Numbered from the stretch's first letter, positions 21,958 through 37,294 are shown. The stretch: DNA of 64,000 bases from Absidia repens (GCA_002105175.1 MCGE01000012.1:186001-250000), one strand, 5' to 3'. The notes: generated from the sequence alone by a model not told the origin. Translations and numbers: made by a program.

Positions 21958-23853
21958 CTACATTGGGCCTTGTCCTTCTTCATCTTGTCGTCCAAAACTA
22001 AAGTACTGTTGAATAAAAGTAAAAAGCAAGATTCAGGCACTTGTTTGGTTTCCATCTAGTATCATTTATTACCTTTTCTCTAAACAAGTAGTGACCGAGC
22101 GACTTTGTTGTGGTCGCATCTTCCGATCCTGTTGAATGTGTGATGGTGGTATGTTCTTTGGAATCCCAAGACCTGATCTTTTCCATAGTAATCAAACGTC
22201 GAGACCATTGACCAAAATTTTGTTCGCTATTGGATATCAAAGCCATAGAGGGGTGTTGAGGTACATCCGTATTTGAGTATTCATCCACTACAGTTGGCAA
22301 CCAGTAAACCAAGCGCCCACCAATGCGCAAATGCTTTGCAGAGAACTCCAATAAATCTGATAACACTTCAGACATTTCATAAGGTTTTGTTGGAGGATAA
22401 TAATCTTGACGTCTAAATGTTTTATAAAAAGTAAAAAAAAGGTTACTTGATGCTTTTCAGTATTTTTTTTTTTTTTTTTTTTTTTTTTTGGTACAAACTT
22501 ACAAATGCATAGGAACACCTTCGTATGATCGCAGCTGCAACGGTTTCTTATCTTCATCTTTACGACCTAACTTTTTCGCGCCAGCACGAACACCATATGG
22601 GGCTGTACATATATATAAATGAAATTAGTTCACAGATAAGAGCAATTCACTGGTTAGAGACGACTAATGACTACTTACGATCTAAGGACAAAAAGACACA
22701 TCGGTAAAAGTTTTCAGTTAGTTCAAATTTTCCATTTATGTTATATAAATACATTTTCCTTTACCTGTGACAATAGCGTCCAACCAATCATCGCAACGCC
22801 ATGGATTTCTCGTAACATCAAACACCAAAGAGTCCAAAACACGTCCCTGCAGGTTATATTGTTCAATGTTGGATTTCACCCCATGATCCTTCGATTTGCC
22901 CCGAATTTGCCGTCCATCAATATCAGATCCCAATGTAAAAGAGCCAAAGTGGGCACAAGTAAATAAGAAACTTCCTGTACCAACAAAAGGATCATAGACT
23001 AGTTTCCCAGGTGAGGCAAGAGCTTGGTTGGCCATTACCAAAGATAATTCCGCATCCATCGATGTTGTACCCAGGTAGTGTCGCTTCTTCAAATTGTATT
23101 TTTGCACCAGATCACGACTTCCAGTTGCCACAAGTCGGCCCATATAGATATGTTGACGGGGAGGAGGAGTGCCGTTATGAGTACTGAATGCACCTTGTTG
23201 TTCATAATCTTCCAGTACACCGAATTTAACTTGAGGGTCCTTCAAATCAATATCGCCTTCAAATCCAAGGTAAGAGAACGAATTGATAATATCAAGCTGT
23301 TCCTTTGCTGTTAATGTCCACCCAAACGCTGATACACTGAACTTGAAAGATGAATGTTGATAGTCCGCCCATTTGGCTTTGTTTGCTATGACCTGTTGAT
23401 TCACTTCCTCGTATGTTTTCCCCTCACCCCATAATTCGTAGACCTTCCTATAGTGAGATAAACTTGACCTATTAGCAAATCATATATAACTACTTTATCG
23501 GTTGAATAAACTTACTTGACCAAGATGGACCTTTTTACTATTTTTCGAGCATCTTCGTCGGACTCCAGTTCTACCTTGAAATAAGGGTTCTATTGTACAA
23601 ATAAAAAATGCATATAGTGAATAATAGTTTAGGATAAAGATAAATTTATGTACTCTTACTTACGTCAAGTCGGTAGCTATCCTTCGAGTAGTTGTATTGC
23701 ACGTTTTCCAGTACGGCTAGGGACTCAAATTCTGGTAAACGAAACTCGTCGTGAGACTAATATATATACAAAAGAAAATGAGGGTAGAGAAATATGCATA
23801 ATGAGTGCATATAGAAGACGTACCTGAGCAAATTGGATCAAATAAAAGGGCAT
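21958..23853 (-). CDS. TRM11: tRNA (guanine-10-N2) methyltransferase catalytic subunit
   Basis: Exons (minus strand): 23853-23824, 23756-23664, 23589-23516, 23447-22765, 22681-22679, 22602-22503, 22412-22073, 22005-21958; 456 aa. The N-terminus reads YLIQFAQ then SHDEFRLPEFESLAVLEN, the THUMP-type start of Trm11. The SAM-binding motif DPFVGTGSFLF begins near residue 218 and the catalytic DPPY is residues 294-297. Trm11 with Trm112 makes m2G10 in tRNA. The DPPY motif is complete only if a 3-nt exon (ATC, 22679-22681) is included; skipping gives APY. Both flanking introns (83 and 76 nt) are of normal size and have good GTAAGT/TTAG ends. It is divergent from CDC7. Confidence 0.93.
22679..22681 (-). 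other. TRM11: 3-nt internal microexon of TRM11
   Basis: On the minus strand the sequence reads TCCTTAG, ATC, GTAAGTAG. Inclusion turns the split codons into GAT-CCC-CCA-TAT (DPPY). It is supported by sequence logic only; no transcript was seen. Confidence 0.8.
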
Positions 23854-24464
23854 TGGCTTTTGGAGAGAAAAAAAAAAAAAATGACCATGAAATGCAGGCA
23901 AAGATAATTTATTTCAGCCACCCAAATTCAAATCCCGCTTTCCACGTCTGTAAAAGGTTCGAATTGCATGAACGATGGATCGATCATGTAAGTGTTGATA
24001 CATTATTGATCACAGAAGTAGTAGCATTATTATCACCACCAATTAATTAATGTGTCTACTTTATTCATGTGCTCACTTACCTACAGTAAACATTGCTAAT
24101 GTCGTATTGTTTTGATTCATCATCATCATTAGCAACAACATTTCATAGTGCTATATTTGAAAAAAGTATCAGTTATTAAATAAAGGCAACAAAAACTGAA
24201 CACATTTACTTACTGGCTTATGTTTCAAGTTCGAATATAAGCCCGAAGCGTGTTCATTTTTATGAAGCGCGGGCACGCGACAAAAATTTCAGTCGACCTG
24301 GCGGGGACTGAAAGATTTGAATAATAAAAAAAAAACTCTATGACTTCGCACTAATTTCGGTCTCTAGTTTTTTGATAATTTTGTATTTATTCTTGCCTTA
24401 CTATTTATACCTGTTTTGTCGTCATTTATCATACCTTTATTTGATCTGCTTACACCCACTTGCA
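23854..24464. promoter_or_regulatory. Divergent promoter region of TRM11 and CDC7
   Basis: About 610 nt lie between the two start codons. It includes a GC-richer patch at 24245-24310 that contains the only ACGCG of this interval, and a minus-strand GTAAGTGAGC near 24075-24084 that could be a 5'-UTR donor for TRM11. Confidence 0.5.
24275..24280 (+). promoter_or_regulatory. MCB-like ACGCGA upstream of CDC7
   Basis: ACGCGA within GGGCACGCGACAAAAATTTC, 185 nt before the CDC7 start. ACGCG is the known core bound by fungal MBF, and an MBF subunit is encoded at 34.3-36.9 kb. The regulatory role is inferred. Confidence 0.35.
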
Positions 24465-27726
<3,262 letters not shown>

Positions 27727-27739
27727 ATAGTCATTCTCC

Positions 27740-27745
27740 AATAAA
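27740..27745 (+). terminator. Poly(A) signal of CDC7
   Basis: CCAATAAAATTATTTA only 14 nt after the stop codon. Confidence 0.5.
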
Positions 27746-28104
27746 ATTATTTATTCACATTATATATCATACATTTGAAAAAAAAAAAGCACCGTAAGCT
27801 TTCTTTGTACTATCTTGTTTTTTATTTTTATTTGTTATTCATATCTTCAGTGCCAATGTTCGTACGGCGACTGATTGTATTATCCAAATGTTTTGTGTAC
27901 AGCCATTGTTTTGAATATATTAATTATGTTTGATGCCATCATATGTAATAAACTTCTAGACAACGGGTTGAGATTTCCAGCGGTGATAGAATCTCATCTC
28001 GCTCAGCCTTACTAGCTTTCCAGTTTACATCTAAACAATGGTCAGCCAACCACGTCGGTATTAGGGTGAGGGTGTGGATATCCATAGTATGTGAGCAAAA
28101 AATA
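27746..28104. other. Intergenic stretch
   Basis: AT-rich sequence between the CDC7 end and repeat copy 3. I see nothing in it. Confidence 0.4.
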
Positions 28105-28830
28105 ACAAGTGTTTGGTAGGAAACTCACAAACTAGTTATATTAATGATTTTGTTTAGTATATGATGAGACATAGTATATGTTAATAAAAGGACATAATTT
28201 ATTAAGCATAGTTGGTAAATTCTAAACTATAAGTGAGGGGTTTAATGTAACAAAGGATGTATTGGAGAAAGCATAGGGGAGGCTGATGGGCTAACACTAA
28301 TTTAGAGGAACTATGGAAAAAGGAACTAGTACATTGTACATGGCAGACAAGGCATGAGAATGACTATCATGGAATGTCTCTGATTGAAGAATATCAACTG
28401 TCCGTATTAATCTAAAGTGGTTATGGTAAAAGGGGTCGACAATACAGTACCGGATATGAGAGAAACCATTGAGACATTTTTCATTGAAAGGAGTAAAACG
28501 AGATATGTTTTATTCAGATGAAGATGCAAACTATGATAAATTAACACTAAACTAGGATAATGAAGACTTTAAAAAGCCAACTAACTAATGGTGGGTCCAA
28601 AATCCTAGATCTAAAATGGAAGGGTTTCCCTATGCATCTTGTAATCCCTGAAGTAAAAACGCTTTTAAACTAGTCCTGGCACTAATCTAAGATCCTAATA
28701 GCCTCAAGAGGTTGAATGATGAAGAAAAAAAGAAAAAAGAAAAGAAAAAAAAAAGGAAGAGAGCGGGATAAAAATTAGAAGGAAAAATAAAAATCCACGT
28801 GGGCGGGAATTGAAATATATTTGTGGTCTT
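28105..28830 (+). repeat. Dispersed repeat copy 3 (left arm and core)
   Basis: It begins with AACAAGTGTTTGGTAGG (shared with copy 4). The left arm from about 28180 reads TTAATAAAAGGACATAATTT, and the core is 28470-28730 with CCTATGCATCTTGTAATCCC. An A-rich tract follows, then CACGTG at 28796-28801 and GGCGGGAATTGAA. The right arm is missing or too diverged to follow. Confidence 0.7.
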
Positions 28831-29081
28831 GATCTGCCTAAAAATAGCGTTAATACCTTTATTTAAAAAAAAACAATAAAATATATACAAAACTAATAAG
28901 CTGCACATAACGTATATTAACGGAAAAAGGATATAAAAGAAGAGGGAGAGGGAAAAGTTGGGATGTAGTGGGTTTTGAGAAAAAAAAAAAAAAAAAGAGG
29001 GAATGCAGTTCACTAAATAATAAACTGAAGCGGGAATTCAGTTTCATATCAGTCTCTCTATTCCCTTGATGGTTGAAGGAA

Positions 29082-29390
29082 ATGGAAACATCCCGATTTC
29101 TTTTCTTCTTAGCATCTCTTCATTTTTACAACGGACAGCCCTTGAATACCGCTAAAGTTCAAGACCATTTAGTTCTTCCTCCCAACCATGGTAGAAATCG
29201 ACGACGTTACTCAAGAAGTCGTCTCCGCTTAGTCTTAGTTCGGGGACCACCAAGCAGAAGCCCCAGTCGAAGTCCTAAACCACTACTGATTAGTTTAGTA
29301 CTTTATTCCCCCGCCTCTCTCTCACGTCCTTTCATATTAAGCACCAGTGTTGCTTGCATATTACTTTACCCACTGTCATCAGTACCCTAG
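29082..29390 (+). other. RS-like short ORF, doubtful
   Basis: From ATG 29082 a 102-codon frame encodes RNRRRYSRSRLR and PPSRSPSRSPKP, resembling the tail of an SR protein, followed by a hydrophobic end. There is no RRM nearby and no intron structure I can trust. It could be a pseudogene remnant, a spliced 3' exon or chance. Confidence 0.2.
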
Positions 29391-29778
29391 TTGTATTGTT
29401 ACTGCCCGCTCCCATTATTCGCATAAATAAAAATGATTACCATTTTATACTTATCACGATATTACATTGAGGTGAATTGGCAAGTGAATGATAGATATAT
29501 GGGTAATAGTTTAGGCCGCTGTGTACATGTGTTTGATCTGGGCATCAGGGTGCATTCATTTCCAGACCCCTTCAATTTGAATGTAAACGCATAAAAAATG
29601 GTTTCATGTTCTTTTTTGTTGAAACTCCGCACAAACACGGAAAAAGCGGTATACATTTGGATGATTTTTATTTCTTTCTTTTTTCCGTCTTTTTAATTTT
29701 TCTTTTTTTTCTTTTCTTTTCTTCCCTGACACCCATCTCTTTACAACTTGATCCTCAAGTCGGTATCCTTTATCAATC

Positions 29779-30338
29779 ATGCTTCGAACGGGACTTCGTA
29801 CAACAAGACTGGACAAATTCAACTTCCGCGTAGGCATTGCAACCCAACAGAAACCCGTCATTACATTGACCCGCTCACTTCATTCAACGCGACGTCATGC
29901 CATGTATTATTATGATCATCTTCCCGGTGAGAAGTCCAAAGAAGTGAATAAGGGGCTTGAAGGTATTATGGGTGCTGTACGTGAAGAAAACTTTCGTTCC
30001 GGTCATCTGGCGACTCATACTGGAAAAGAAACTTTTGACGTCTGTATTGGTAAGTCACTGGTCATGAACACTGGAAAGTAAATGGGACATATATATTTAT
30101 TGGTAAAAAAAAAAAAAAAATAACTTACTGATTTTATATATATGGATAGTTGGTGGGGGAATTGTAGGATTGGCTACTGCTCGCGAACTCCTAACCCGAT
30201 ATCCTGGTATGAAGGTGTGTGTCCTCGAAAAAGAAGCTGAAGTGGCCCATCATCAAACCGGTCATAATTCGGGTGTCGTAAGTTATTTATAGTATATGCA
30301 ATAATACTACCCCTTTAATGATAGGATTAACTGATATT

Positions 30339-30417
<79 letters not shown>

Positions 30418-31911
30418 GCTATAGATCCATGCTGGTATCTACTACCAACCTGGTACACAAATGGCTCATACCTGCGTCCATGGTGCTGACCTCATGTATA
30501 AATATGCAGAAAAACATCAATTACCAGTCCAACGATGTGGGAAATTGGTTGTGGCTGCCACGAAAGCTGAGCATGCCGAAGTGGAAAAACTGTACCGTCA
30601 AGGTGTTGCCAATGGTGTCAAGGATCTCGAAATAGTCTACAGGGATCAGGTAATGAAACGAAAAGTTCGATACAATATTTAAAGCGATGCAATGTTAGGT
30701 GTACTAACAATCAAGACTGCTTTTTGATAAATAGATCAAGAAAATGGAACCCAACGTTGATGGCTACAGTGCGTTGCATTCTCCTAACACCGGTATCATC
30801 AACTATTGGCTTGTTAGTCAATGCCTTTTAAAAGAAATTCGAAGCTCTGGGTAATGATCACGCATAGAAAAAAAAAAAGGGTGTCAAATATTTGACTTGG
30901 GCTACTCACTTTTTTTTTTTTTTTTTTTATCAGTCGCGGTGATGTGAAATGCTCCTTTGAAGCCAAGAAATTTGAAAAAACGGAAGATGGTCTTGTTAGG
31001 GTAAATTCCAAATGGAAGGGTGTGGGGGCGGGGAGGAATACAAAATAGAAAGACCTGAAAAACTAGACTGATACTTATATGATGTAGGTTTCCGGGAGCG
31101 AAAACATTATGAATGGGCCAGTGTTGGAGGTATTTGCCAAGAATGTGATTACATGCGGTGGACTTTACTCCGATCGACTGGCAGGGAAAACAGGTGGCAA
31201 TGCAAAGGTTCATCGTGTGGTGGCTTTCCGTGGTCAATATTATCAAATCAAAGCAGAACATAAAGCTCTTGTCAGTCGAAATGTCTACCCTGTCCCATCT
31301 GGTGGTGGTATTCCTGTTGGCGTCCATTTCACACCTACCGTCGATGTTCGCCGTGGTCATCAGCTGATTATTGGTCCTGGTGCTTGTTTTACCATGTCAA
31401 GAGAGGGATACCGATTCTTCGACTTCAACTTGCGTGATGTATGGGACAATTTGACAAACTTCCAATTCTGGGCCTTCGCTTTCAAGAATATCGGTCTCTC
31501 TTTCAACGAGCTGTACCGTGATATCAACAAACGTGCCTTTTTACAAAGTGCCAACAAGATCATGCCTGGACTTCGATCGGATATGGTGGAGCTTAGCTTT
31601 GCAGGCGTCATGTCGCAGGTCTTCGAAGTAAGTATATGAAATGGGCAAATCAACATCTGGTGGGGAGGATGAGGTAGAAAGGGGGCGGGTGAGACAGGGA
31701 AACTGTAATAATTGACTTTGTTTTTATTGGTTACTAGAATGGGGGAATTGCGGCACAAGACTTCATTATTGAACGCAACGTTATGGGAGGATCTATTCTG
31801 AATGTTCGCAATGCACCAAGTCCGGCAGCAACAGCATCTCTAGCTATTGGTGAAATGATTGCAGATGCTGCTGATGAAGATTTTGGCTTCAAGAAAACTT
31901 TTAGCAAGTAA
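29779..31911 (+). CDS. L2HGDH: L-2-hydroxyglutarate dehydrogenase, mitochondrial
   Basis: Exons: 29779-30049, 30150-30277, 30425-30649, 30735-30850, 30934-31000, 31088-31627, 31738-31911; 506 aa. An Arg/Thr-rich N-terminus ([20 protein letters not shown]) looks like a mitochondrial presequence. The FAD-binding [14 protein letters not shown] begins near residue 91. [20 protein letters not shown] is the hallmark of the L2HGDH branch of the DAO superfamily, and the end ([20 protein letters not shown]) also fits. The enzyme oxidises L-2-hydroxyglutarate to 2-oxoglutarate as metabolite repair. Intron 2 holds 75 consecutive T just before its acceptor. In-frame junctions throughout make the model firm. 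Confidence 0.96.
30341..30415 (+). repeat. 75-nt poly(T) in L2HGDH intron 2
   Basis: An unbroken run of T ends 9 nt before the intron's 3' splice site. It is the longest homopolymer in the window. True length in the cell may vary, because such runs are prone to slippage and sequencing error. Confidence 0.9.
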
Positions 31912-31993
31912 TTAGATCATACTAGCTTTTAGGATTATGTCATTTATTAGTATTAGAAAGAATTTTATATGTTTGTTTTATCATCTACTCCTC

Positions 31994-31999
31994 AATAAA
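31994..31999 (+). terminator. Poly(A) signal of L2HGDH
   Basis: CTCAATAAAATATACTATTTTA about 80 nt after the stop. Confidence 0.6.
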
Positions 32000-32129
32000 A
32001 TATACTATTTTAACATCATCCGTTGGACCATCATAGATACAATTTTATTTTATTATATTGTCTCAACATACTCGCACTTAACACATTTTCTCATCTACAT
32101 TATTCTATGATATTGACCAATAAATCATC

Positions 32130-33440
32130 ATGCGCAGAGCAAGTGTTTGGCAGGCACTAACAAACAGCAACAGTAGCGTTTTTTTTTTTTTTTTTTTTTT
32201 ACTACGTAATGGATCAAAAGATAGTCACTGAAAAGGCATATTTTATGGAAGTATGCTGGGGGGCACTAAAATAAAAGAAGAGGAGTTCATTGCAATAGGG
32301 AATTTAATGGAAGACTTTATTGGTGGGCGCCGGGGGGGGGCTAATGTGAATTTCAAAGGATGGTCGGTACTATTCTAAAGAGTCAAATGTCAAACGAGAT
32401 CTAATATACTGTACAATACATAAGAAAGGCGATAAATGGGGTGAAGGTAGTAAAAAAGCGATCTATTGCACAAAACATGAGAGGGACTGATGGAGCAGTT
32501 TTCAATGAAGTAAAAAGATACATAGTTTATTCAGTTTCCGATACAAATTATAGACTAGCTAACACTGAACTAAGCTAAAGAAAGTACCAACTCATGATGG
32601 TCCCAAATCCTGAATTCAAAATGAAAGAGTATTCCCATGTATCTTGTAATCCCTGAGCTGAAACCCATTCTAAACTAGTCCTAACACTAATCCAAGTACA
32701 CCATAACCCCAAAGAAGTTGAATGATGGTGGGAAAAAAAAAAAGAAAAGAAACAAAAAAAAAAAAAAGGAAGAAAGAGAGGGTGAGAAAAAATAAACAAT
32801 GGAGAAAGAATAAAATCCACGTGGGCGGCATTTGAAATATCTTCAATTTGCAAATTATTTTGGTGCTTACAAATCGGAAGCATCCTTTATCTATTTTTTA
32901 CAACAATCAACACCATACAACATAATTAAATCACTAGTTTATTTCACATGGAAATGTTGAAATAATTTAATAGTGGCCGCGAGGATGTTCTATTCTCTTG
33001 ATGCCTTATCTGACAAAATAGAGTAATTTGGCTTAGTTTCAGTACCCCTTCACTATACTTTTCTATCATATGTAGAATGGTTTGTCACTCTCTCCTCCTC
33101 TTTCCTCAATAGACTCCTATCATAATCGCCTTACATTTAGGTATTATATATTATATCATTATTGTATTATTATACCGGTTTAGTTTAGTTGCCAGAATCT
33201 GAATAAAACATATTTTGCCTTTTCCTTTTACATTGTCTCTCATACGCTTACTTTGTTTTGTCAAATACATATGTATCGTCACACTGTATAATACAGTGTT
33301 TGTGTGTATAGAAAATGAAAAATCTGATGTGTGTGTGTGTGTGTGTGCAATAAAAAAAAGGGGATAGTGAGCCCAGTCAGCATAGTCGTTGCCATAAATT
33401 TTTCTTAATGACTTGTTTGGTAGATCTGGCTCAATTAATA
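32130..33440 (+). repeat. Dispersed repeat copy 4 (both arms)
   Basis: The left end GCAAGTGTTTGGCAGG is shared with copy 3, and AAAAGGCATATTTTATGG near 32231 is the arm motif. The core is 32500-32720, then an A-rich tract, then CACGTG at 32818-32823 and GGCGGCATTTGAAA. The right arm has AACACCATACAACATAATTA and CTGAATAAAACATATTTTGC near 33198, followed by a (GT)n at about 33330-33348. It lies downstream of L2HGDH. Confidence 0.72.
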
Positions 33441-34117
33441 TGAAAATGGTATTTTGCTTGCCTATACCTGTCAATCAACCAACATCTGTTGCAATCGTAG
33501 CCATTCTATATAAAATAATATAATACCCCATAGATTTGATAGACGACATATTCAGTTATTATCCTTATTGTACATGGTATAATAAAACCCATAAAACAAT
33601 AAATGAAAATCAGCCACTCCCATGGGCTGCCCTCCGAATTGCACAATGGCGGGGCTCTCTAAAGCCCGTCATATCAAAATAGACATTTCAACTTCTCCCA
33701 CCCTTACCACCGCCCCCCCCTTTTTTCAATTTTGATATGTAATATGAGAATGCTTAAATACTGCAAAATCTACTTTGGGAGGAATGTGACGTGTAAGTGT
33801 CCTGCCCTGTTTCATGTATGATGGCTAATAGTATCATATGTATTTTATTCAACGAGCAATGAGTGAACAGAAAATGCACTGGCATCATAAAAAAGATAAA
33901 AAAAAAAAACACCAGTAAATGAGTGTGTCGCAAACTAAATATTCATAAAGTATTATTGAATTTTTATTTTTTAGCAACTGGCCTCATACATTCATCCTTT
34001 TGCATGATTTTTAATTCACGTCATCCAAAGTAAGTACATCATCGTGAACACACATATTCTAACACTTTTCAAGATAATCATATATTTATATAAATGGTAT
34101 CAAATTGTACAAACAGT
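33441..34117. other. Intergenic stretch
   Basis: No gene was recognised. A GC-richer patch at 33620-33720 can form a small hairpin (GGGCT...AGCCC at 33653-33669) next to a C8 run; there is no evidence that it is an RNA gene. Confidence 0.35.
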
Positions 34118-34123
34118 TTTATT
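34118..34123 (-). terminator. Poly(A) signal of the MBF-subunit gene
   Basis: Minus-strand TTCAATAAAACTG about 195 nt after the stop. Confidence 0.5.
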
Positions 34124-34317
34124 GAATAAAAATTGACTAGGAAGAAAAAAAAAGAGTCGAGAATGAGAAATCAGTCACAAAAATAATAAATGTACTATAA
34201 ACTAATAAATAGGTACAAGGTAATAATAACTACGTAAAATAAAGATAAAAGTAATAGGAAGTACAAAAGGGAAAGCGTAGAGAGGGAGTGGGGGGAGGGA
34301 AAGATGGCGTCAACATT

Positions 34318-36928
34318 TCACTGTTGATGCTGTCGAAGTTTTTCCATGAATCCAATGACACGAGCGAAGTCCAAATCAGGAGGATCATTTTCAATAGCCA
34401 TTGTCAGCGGTCCAATAAAGTCGTCGACCTTTTCCAACGGTAGATTACAACAGGCGGCTATCAGGCGCTTGCATGCTACCAGTGATTCCAGCGTCTTCTC
34501 ATGCGTTTGGGCCAGTAGTTCGGTATTCTGAGCATTGTCTCTTGTTTTCTTGAGTTGTGCTTGTAAGTGAATAATGTGTTGTTCCTGTTGCTTTTCACGA
34601 TCCGACCATCCCTCATTATCGCAAGTCGTCGTTGCTGTTGTTGATGATGATAATGATGAGGATGACGAGAATGATGCAGATGGTATTTGTTTTGCTTTGT
34701 CGCTTGTTGCCTCCACTGTTCCGATTTCCAAATCTCTGATGCCCGATTTCCCCAGTATGTCTTCTAGTTGCTTGATTTTTGTATGCGCTTGTTCAAGTTG
34801 TTCCGTTTCGGCTTTCCTCGATTCGTCTTGTTGCTTATGTATGTCGTCAAGCTGTCGGGTCAAGACCTTTATTTCCTGTTGCATTCGTGATACATCCGCT
34901 TCCTTTGCTTGTAGTTTCCTGCTAAATTCCATGTCCATTGAATCCACAAATCGCTGTACAGCTAGTCAAAAAAAAAAAAAAAAAGAACACAAAAACAAAA
35001 AACGGTGGTCAATATGCATGTTCTACGTCTAAACTCTCTGATCACTCTTTTTCTTTTCATGTCGATCACTTACTGGACGCTAATTCCCGACCTTTTGTAG
35101 TTGTTGAGTCGTCAGTTCGAGACTCCAGTTTGCCATGCTTTTTGTCTATTTTCTTTCTTGCTCGTTTTGATGGTTGCTCAATGTGTTTTTGAGAGATCTA
35201 GTGAATATATTTAAAAGACAGTTAGTAAAGGAGTTTTCATCTAGGAGAATAGTGGTTCATTTTACCGGAGGTGGTAGAGCCAAAAAGGAAGAGACACTGT
35301 TTCCGAGTTGGATATCATCAGCTGGGAGGGAGCACCCCGATTGTTCCATCAAATAGCACAGGTCAGCACAGTTTAACCGACGGGCCAAGGCATAAGGTGT
35401 TTCACCGGTAATGTCAGGCTGGTTTAGGATATGCAAATGTTCGCTATGTTGGACAATCGTTTTCAAAACTTGGGTCATGTAAGATTTTGCTGCTAAAAGT
35501 CGATTTCCAGGTTGTGCTAATGATGAAGATGAAGATGATGTAGATTGTGACGATTGCGATGACGGTAAAGGTGCAGATGATTCTGGCATTGGAGAAGATG
35601 ACGAATGAATGAGTGCTGAAGACGTAGTAGAAAGACGTGTGTTCGATGATGAAGATGCTGAAGGTACTCCAGTGACATCCAATTTTGTAGTTGATTTGCT
35701 TTCCAGAGTTGATAATAATATATGGTGTAATACAGTTCGACCAGTATAGTCCACCAGTGACAAAGAATCCCGAAGAATGTCCAGCATATGAGGGAAACAA
35801 TCATGATCATAGATTGAAGTAGTCATAACACCACGCATAAGAGGAGTTTCACCGGCAGAATTGACCATCATAGCATTCGCACCTTTTGAAATGAGCCATT
35901 CCACTGTGTGCATCCGACCAAGTGCCACCGACCAATGTAGCGCTGTATGTCCTTGTTCATCAATTGATAAATCCCAATCAATACCTGTTGTTGCGCCTGC
36001 GCCATGGAAAAAGGAAGGTATGATGTCTTCGTCGTCTGATGTGAATAACGATAACAAAGTGTTTCTATGCTGTTCAGTATCGATGTCGTTTCCGTCTTCC
36101 TTTTTGCTGATAATAGTTGATCGTGCTGGTGATGCTAATAGATTACTGCCGTTGTTATTGCTGTTGCCCTTGTTGCTTTTGGTGCCTTTGCTGTCATTGA
36201 CATTATCATTTGGATGCTGTTTCTGCTTTGTTTGGGCTTGTATTCGAGGCTTCTTCTTTGTGGCGTTAGTACTAATAGTAGTTGAAGGTAGTGCTAAAGG
36301 TACATGTAATGATGGTGATGATGATAAGTGATCAATATTTGGTGGTTCACTTTCGTCGTTTTCGAAGGGCGCGGATTTCCTCTTGAAATTGCTGGTAGTT
36401 GAGAGAGAATCTTGTTGAGAAGTGTAAGCTGGCAATGGCGAGGTTTGATGTTGAATAGGATTACCAAAGGTGGTTCGTGTCCGTGACGCTCGAGGTGGCA
36501 TTTGTTCTTTTTCAGGTAGTTCACTCCAAGTCGAAGGATCAAAATCCACAAGAGGAAGCAACAAGTCCAACACATGGTATCGTTCGGCAAGTTCACGCCC
36601 AATGTCGAGTGGTACCCTAGTAAAAAGAAGAAAAACAGTGAGTGTTCCCTTGCAATGACAAACACTTGCGTTGGGTTGATATTACTTACCAAGTCCCCTG
36701 GTATTTTCCATAGCCACCTTGTATTTTTTCATGTGTTTGGGATATGACTTCACGTTCCAGTACTTTGGTCCTTTTCCCTTTGTCGAGACCACCCAGCTTC
36801 AATATTTGTGTAGCATTCAGATAAGAGTCACTTCTTCGCCGCATCATGGTACACTCGTCAACGGACATTTCAAAGACTTGTATTCCAGAGTAGGTCGCCG
36901 TATACACTGTAGGTTTAGGTTTGACCAT
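34318..36928 (-). CDS. MBP1: APSES/ankyrin transcription factor, MBF DNA-binding subunit (Mbp1/Res-like)
   Basis: Exons (minus strand): 36928-36690, 36616-35266, 35197-35074, 34961-34318; 785 aa. The N-terminal APSES/KilA-N domain is clear: TYSGIQVFEMSVDECTMMRR, DSYLNATQILKLGGLDKGKR, GGYGKYQGTWVPLDIGRELA. It binds ACGCG-type MCB sites. A Ser/Lys/Asn-rich linker is followed by ankyrin repeats (GHTALHWSVALGRMHTVEWL; GETPLMRGVMTTSIYD; GRTVLHHILLSTLE; GETPYALARRLNCADLCYL). The C-terminal third is coiled coil with Gln-rich runs, as in Mbp1/Swi4, where it binds Swi6. It would drive G1/S genes such as CDC7. Separate Mbp1, Swi4 and Res paralogues cannot be told apart here. Confidence 0.94.
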
Positions 36929-37288
36929 GTAGAGCTATGTTGATTGTTGAGAGGAAATAGATATATGATAATAAATCAGAGTAGAAAAAAATAGAAGGAA
37001 ATTTATATAGAGCAAAGTTCCAATAAAAAAAATGAAGGGAAGAGTTTGGAAGAGGTCTATATAATAAAAGGATGGAAATATACAATAATAAAAGAGGGGA
37101 GAGAAAAAAAAAAAAAAAGGGAAAAAAAGGGCGACGCGGAAGAAAATACAAGTACGCGAGCTTTCCGTTTTAGGAGTGGCTTTGGGCCCAGCTAGTCGTG
37201 TAAAGTCCGCCTTCAACGTATGAATGACGCCAAAGAGACAGCGTGAGATTGATCATTGCATAATTGTGGTCATAATAAAAATATATTT
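36929..37288. promoter_or_regulatory. Promoter of the MBF-subunit gene with two ACGCG sites
   Basis: ACGCG occurs at 37134-37138 and ACGCGA at 37154-37159, about 205-230 nt before the start of the MBF-subunit gene. This suggests MBF may control its own gene, as known for some yeast G1/S regulators; the link is inferred. A run of 15 A lies near 37105. Confidence 0.35.
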
Positions 37289-37294
37289 TTTATT
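37289..37294 (-). terminator. Poly(A) signal of elongin C
   Basis: Minus-strand TTGAATAAAAAATAT about 100 nt after the stop. Confidence 0.5.

Noticed and set aside
23950..23975. GGTTCGAATT as a tRNA B box
   Set aside because: No cloverleaf can be drawn around it and no A box is found upstream.
24030..24160. Minus-strand Met-rich leader (ATG ATG ATG ...) with a GTAAGT as first TRM11 exon
   Set aside because: Its phase does not join to the exon that begins MPFYLIQFAQ; at most it is a 5'-UTR exon.
33620..33720. GC-rich hairpin as a possible structured RNA gene
   Set aside because: The stem is only 5-6 bp and no promoter or known RNA motif is visible.
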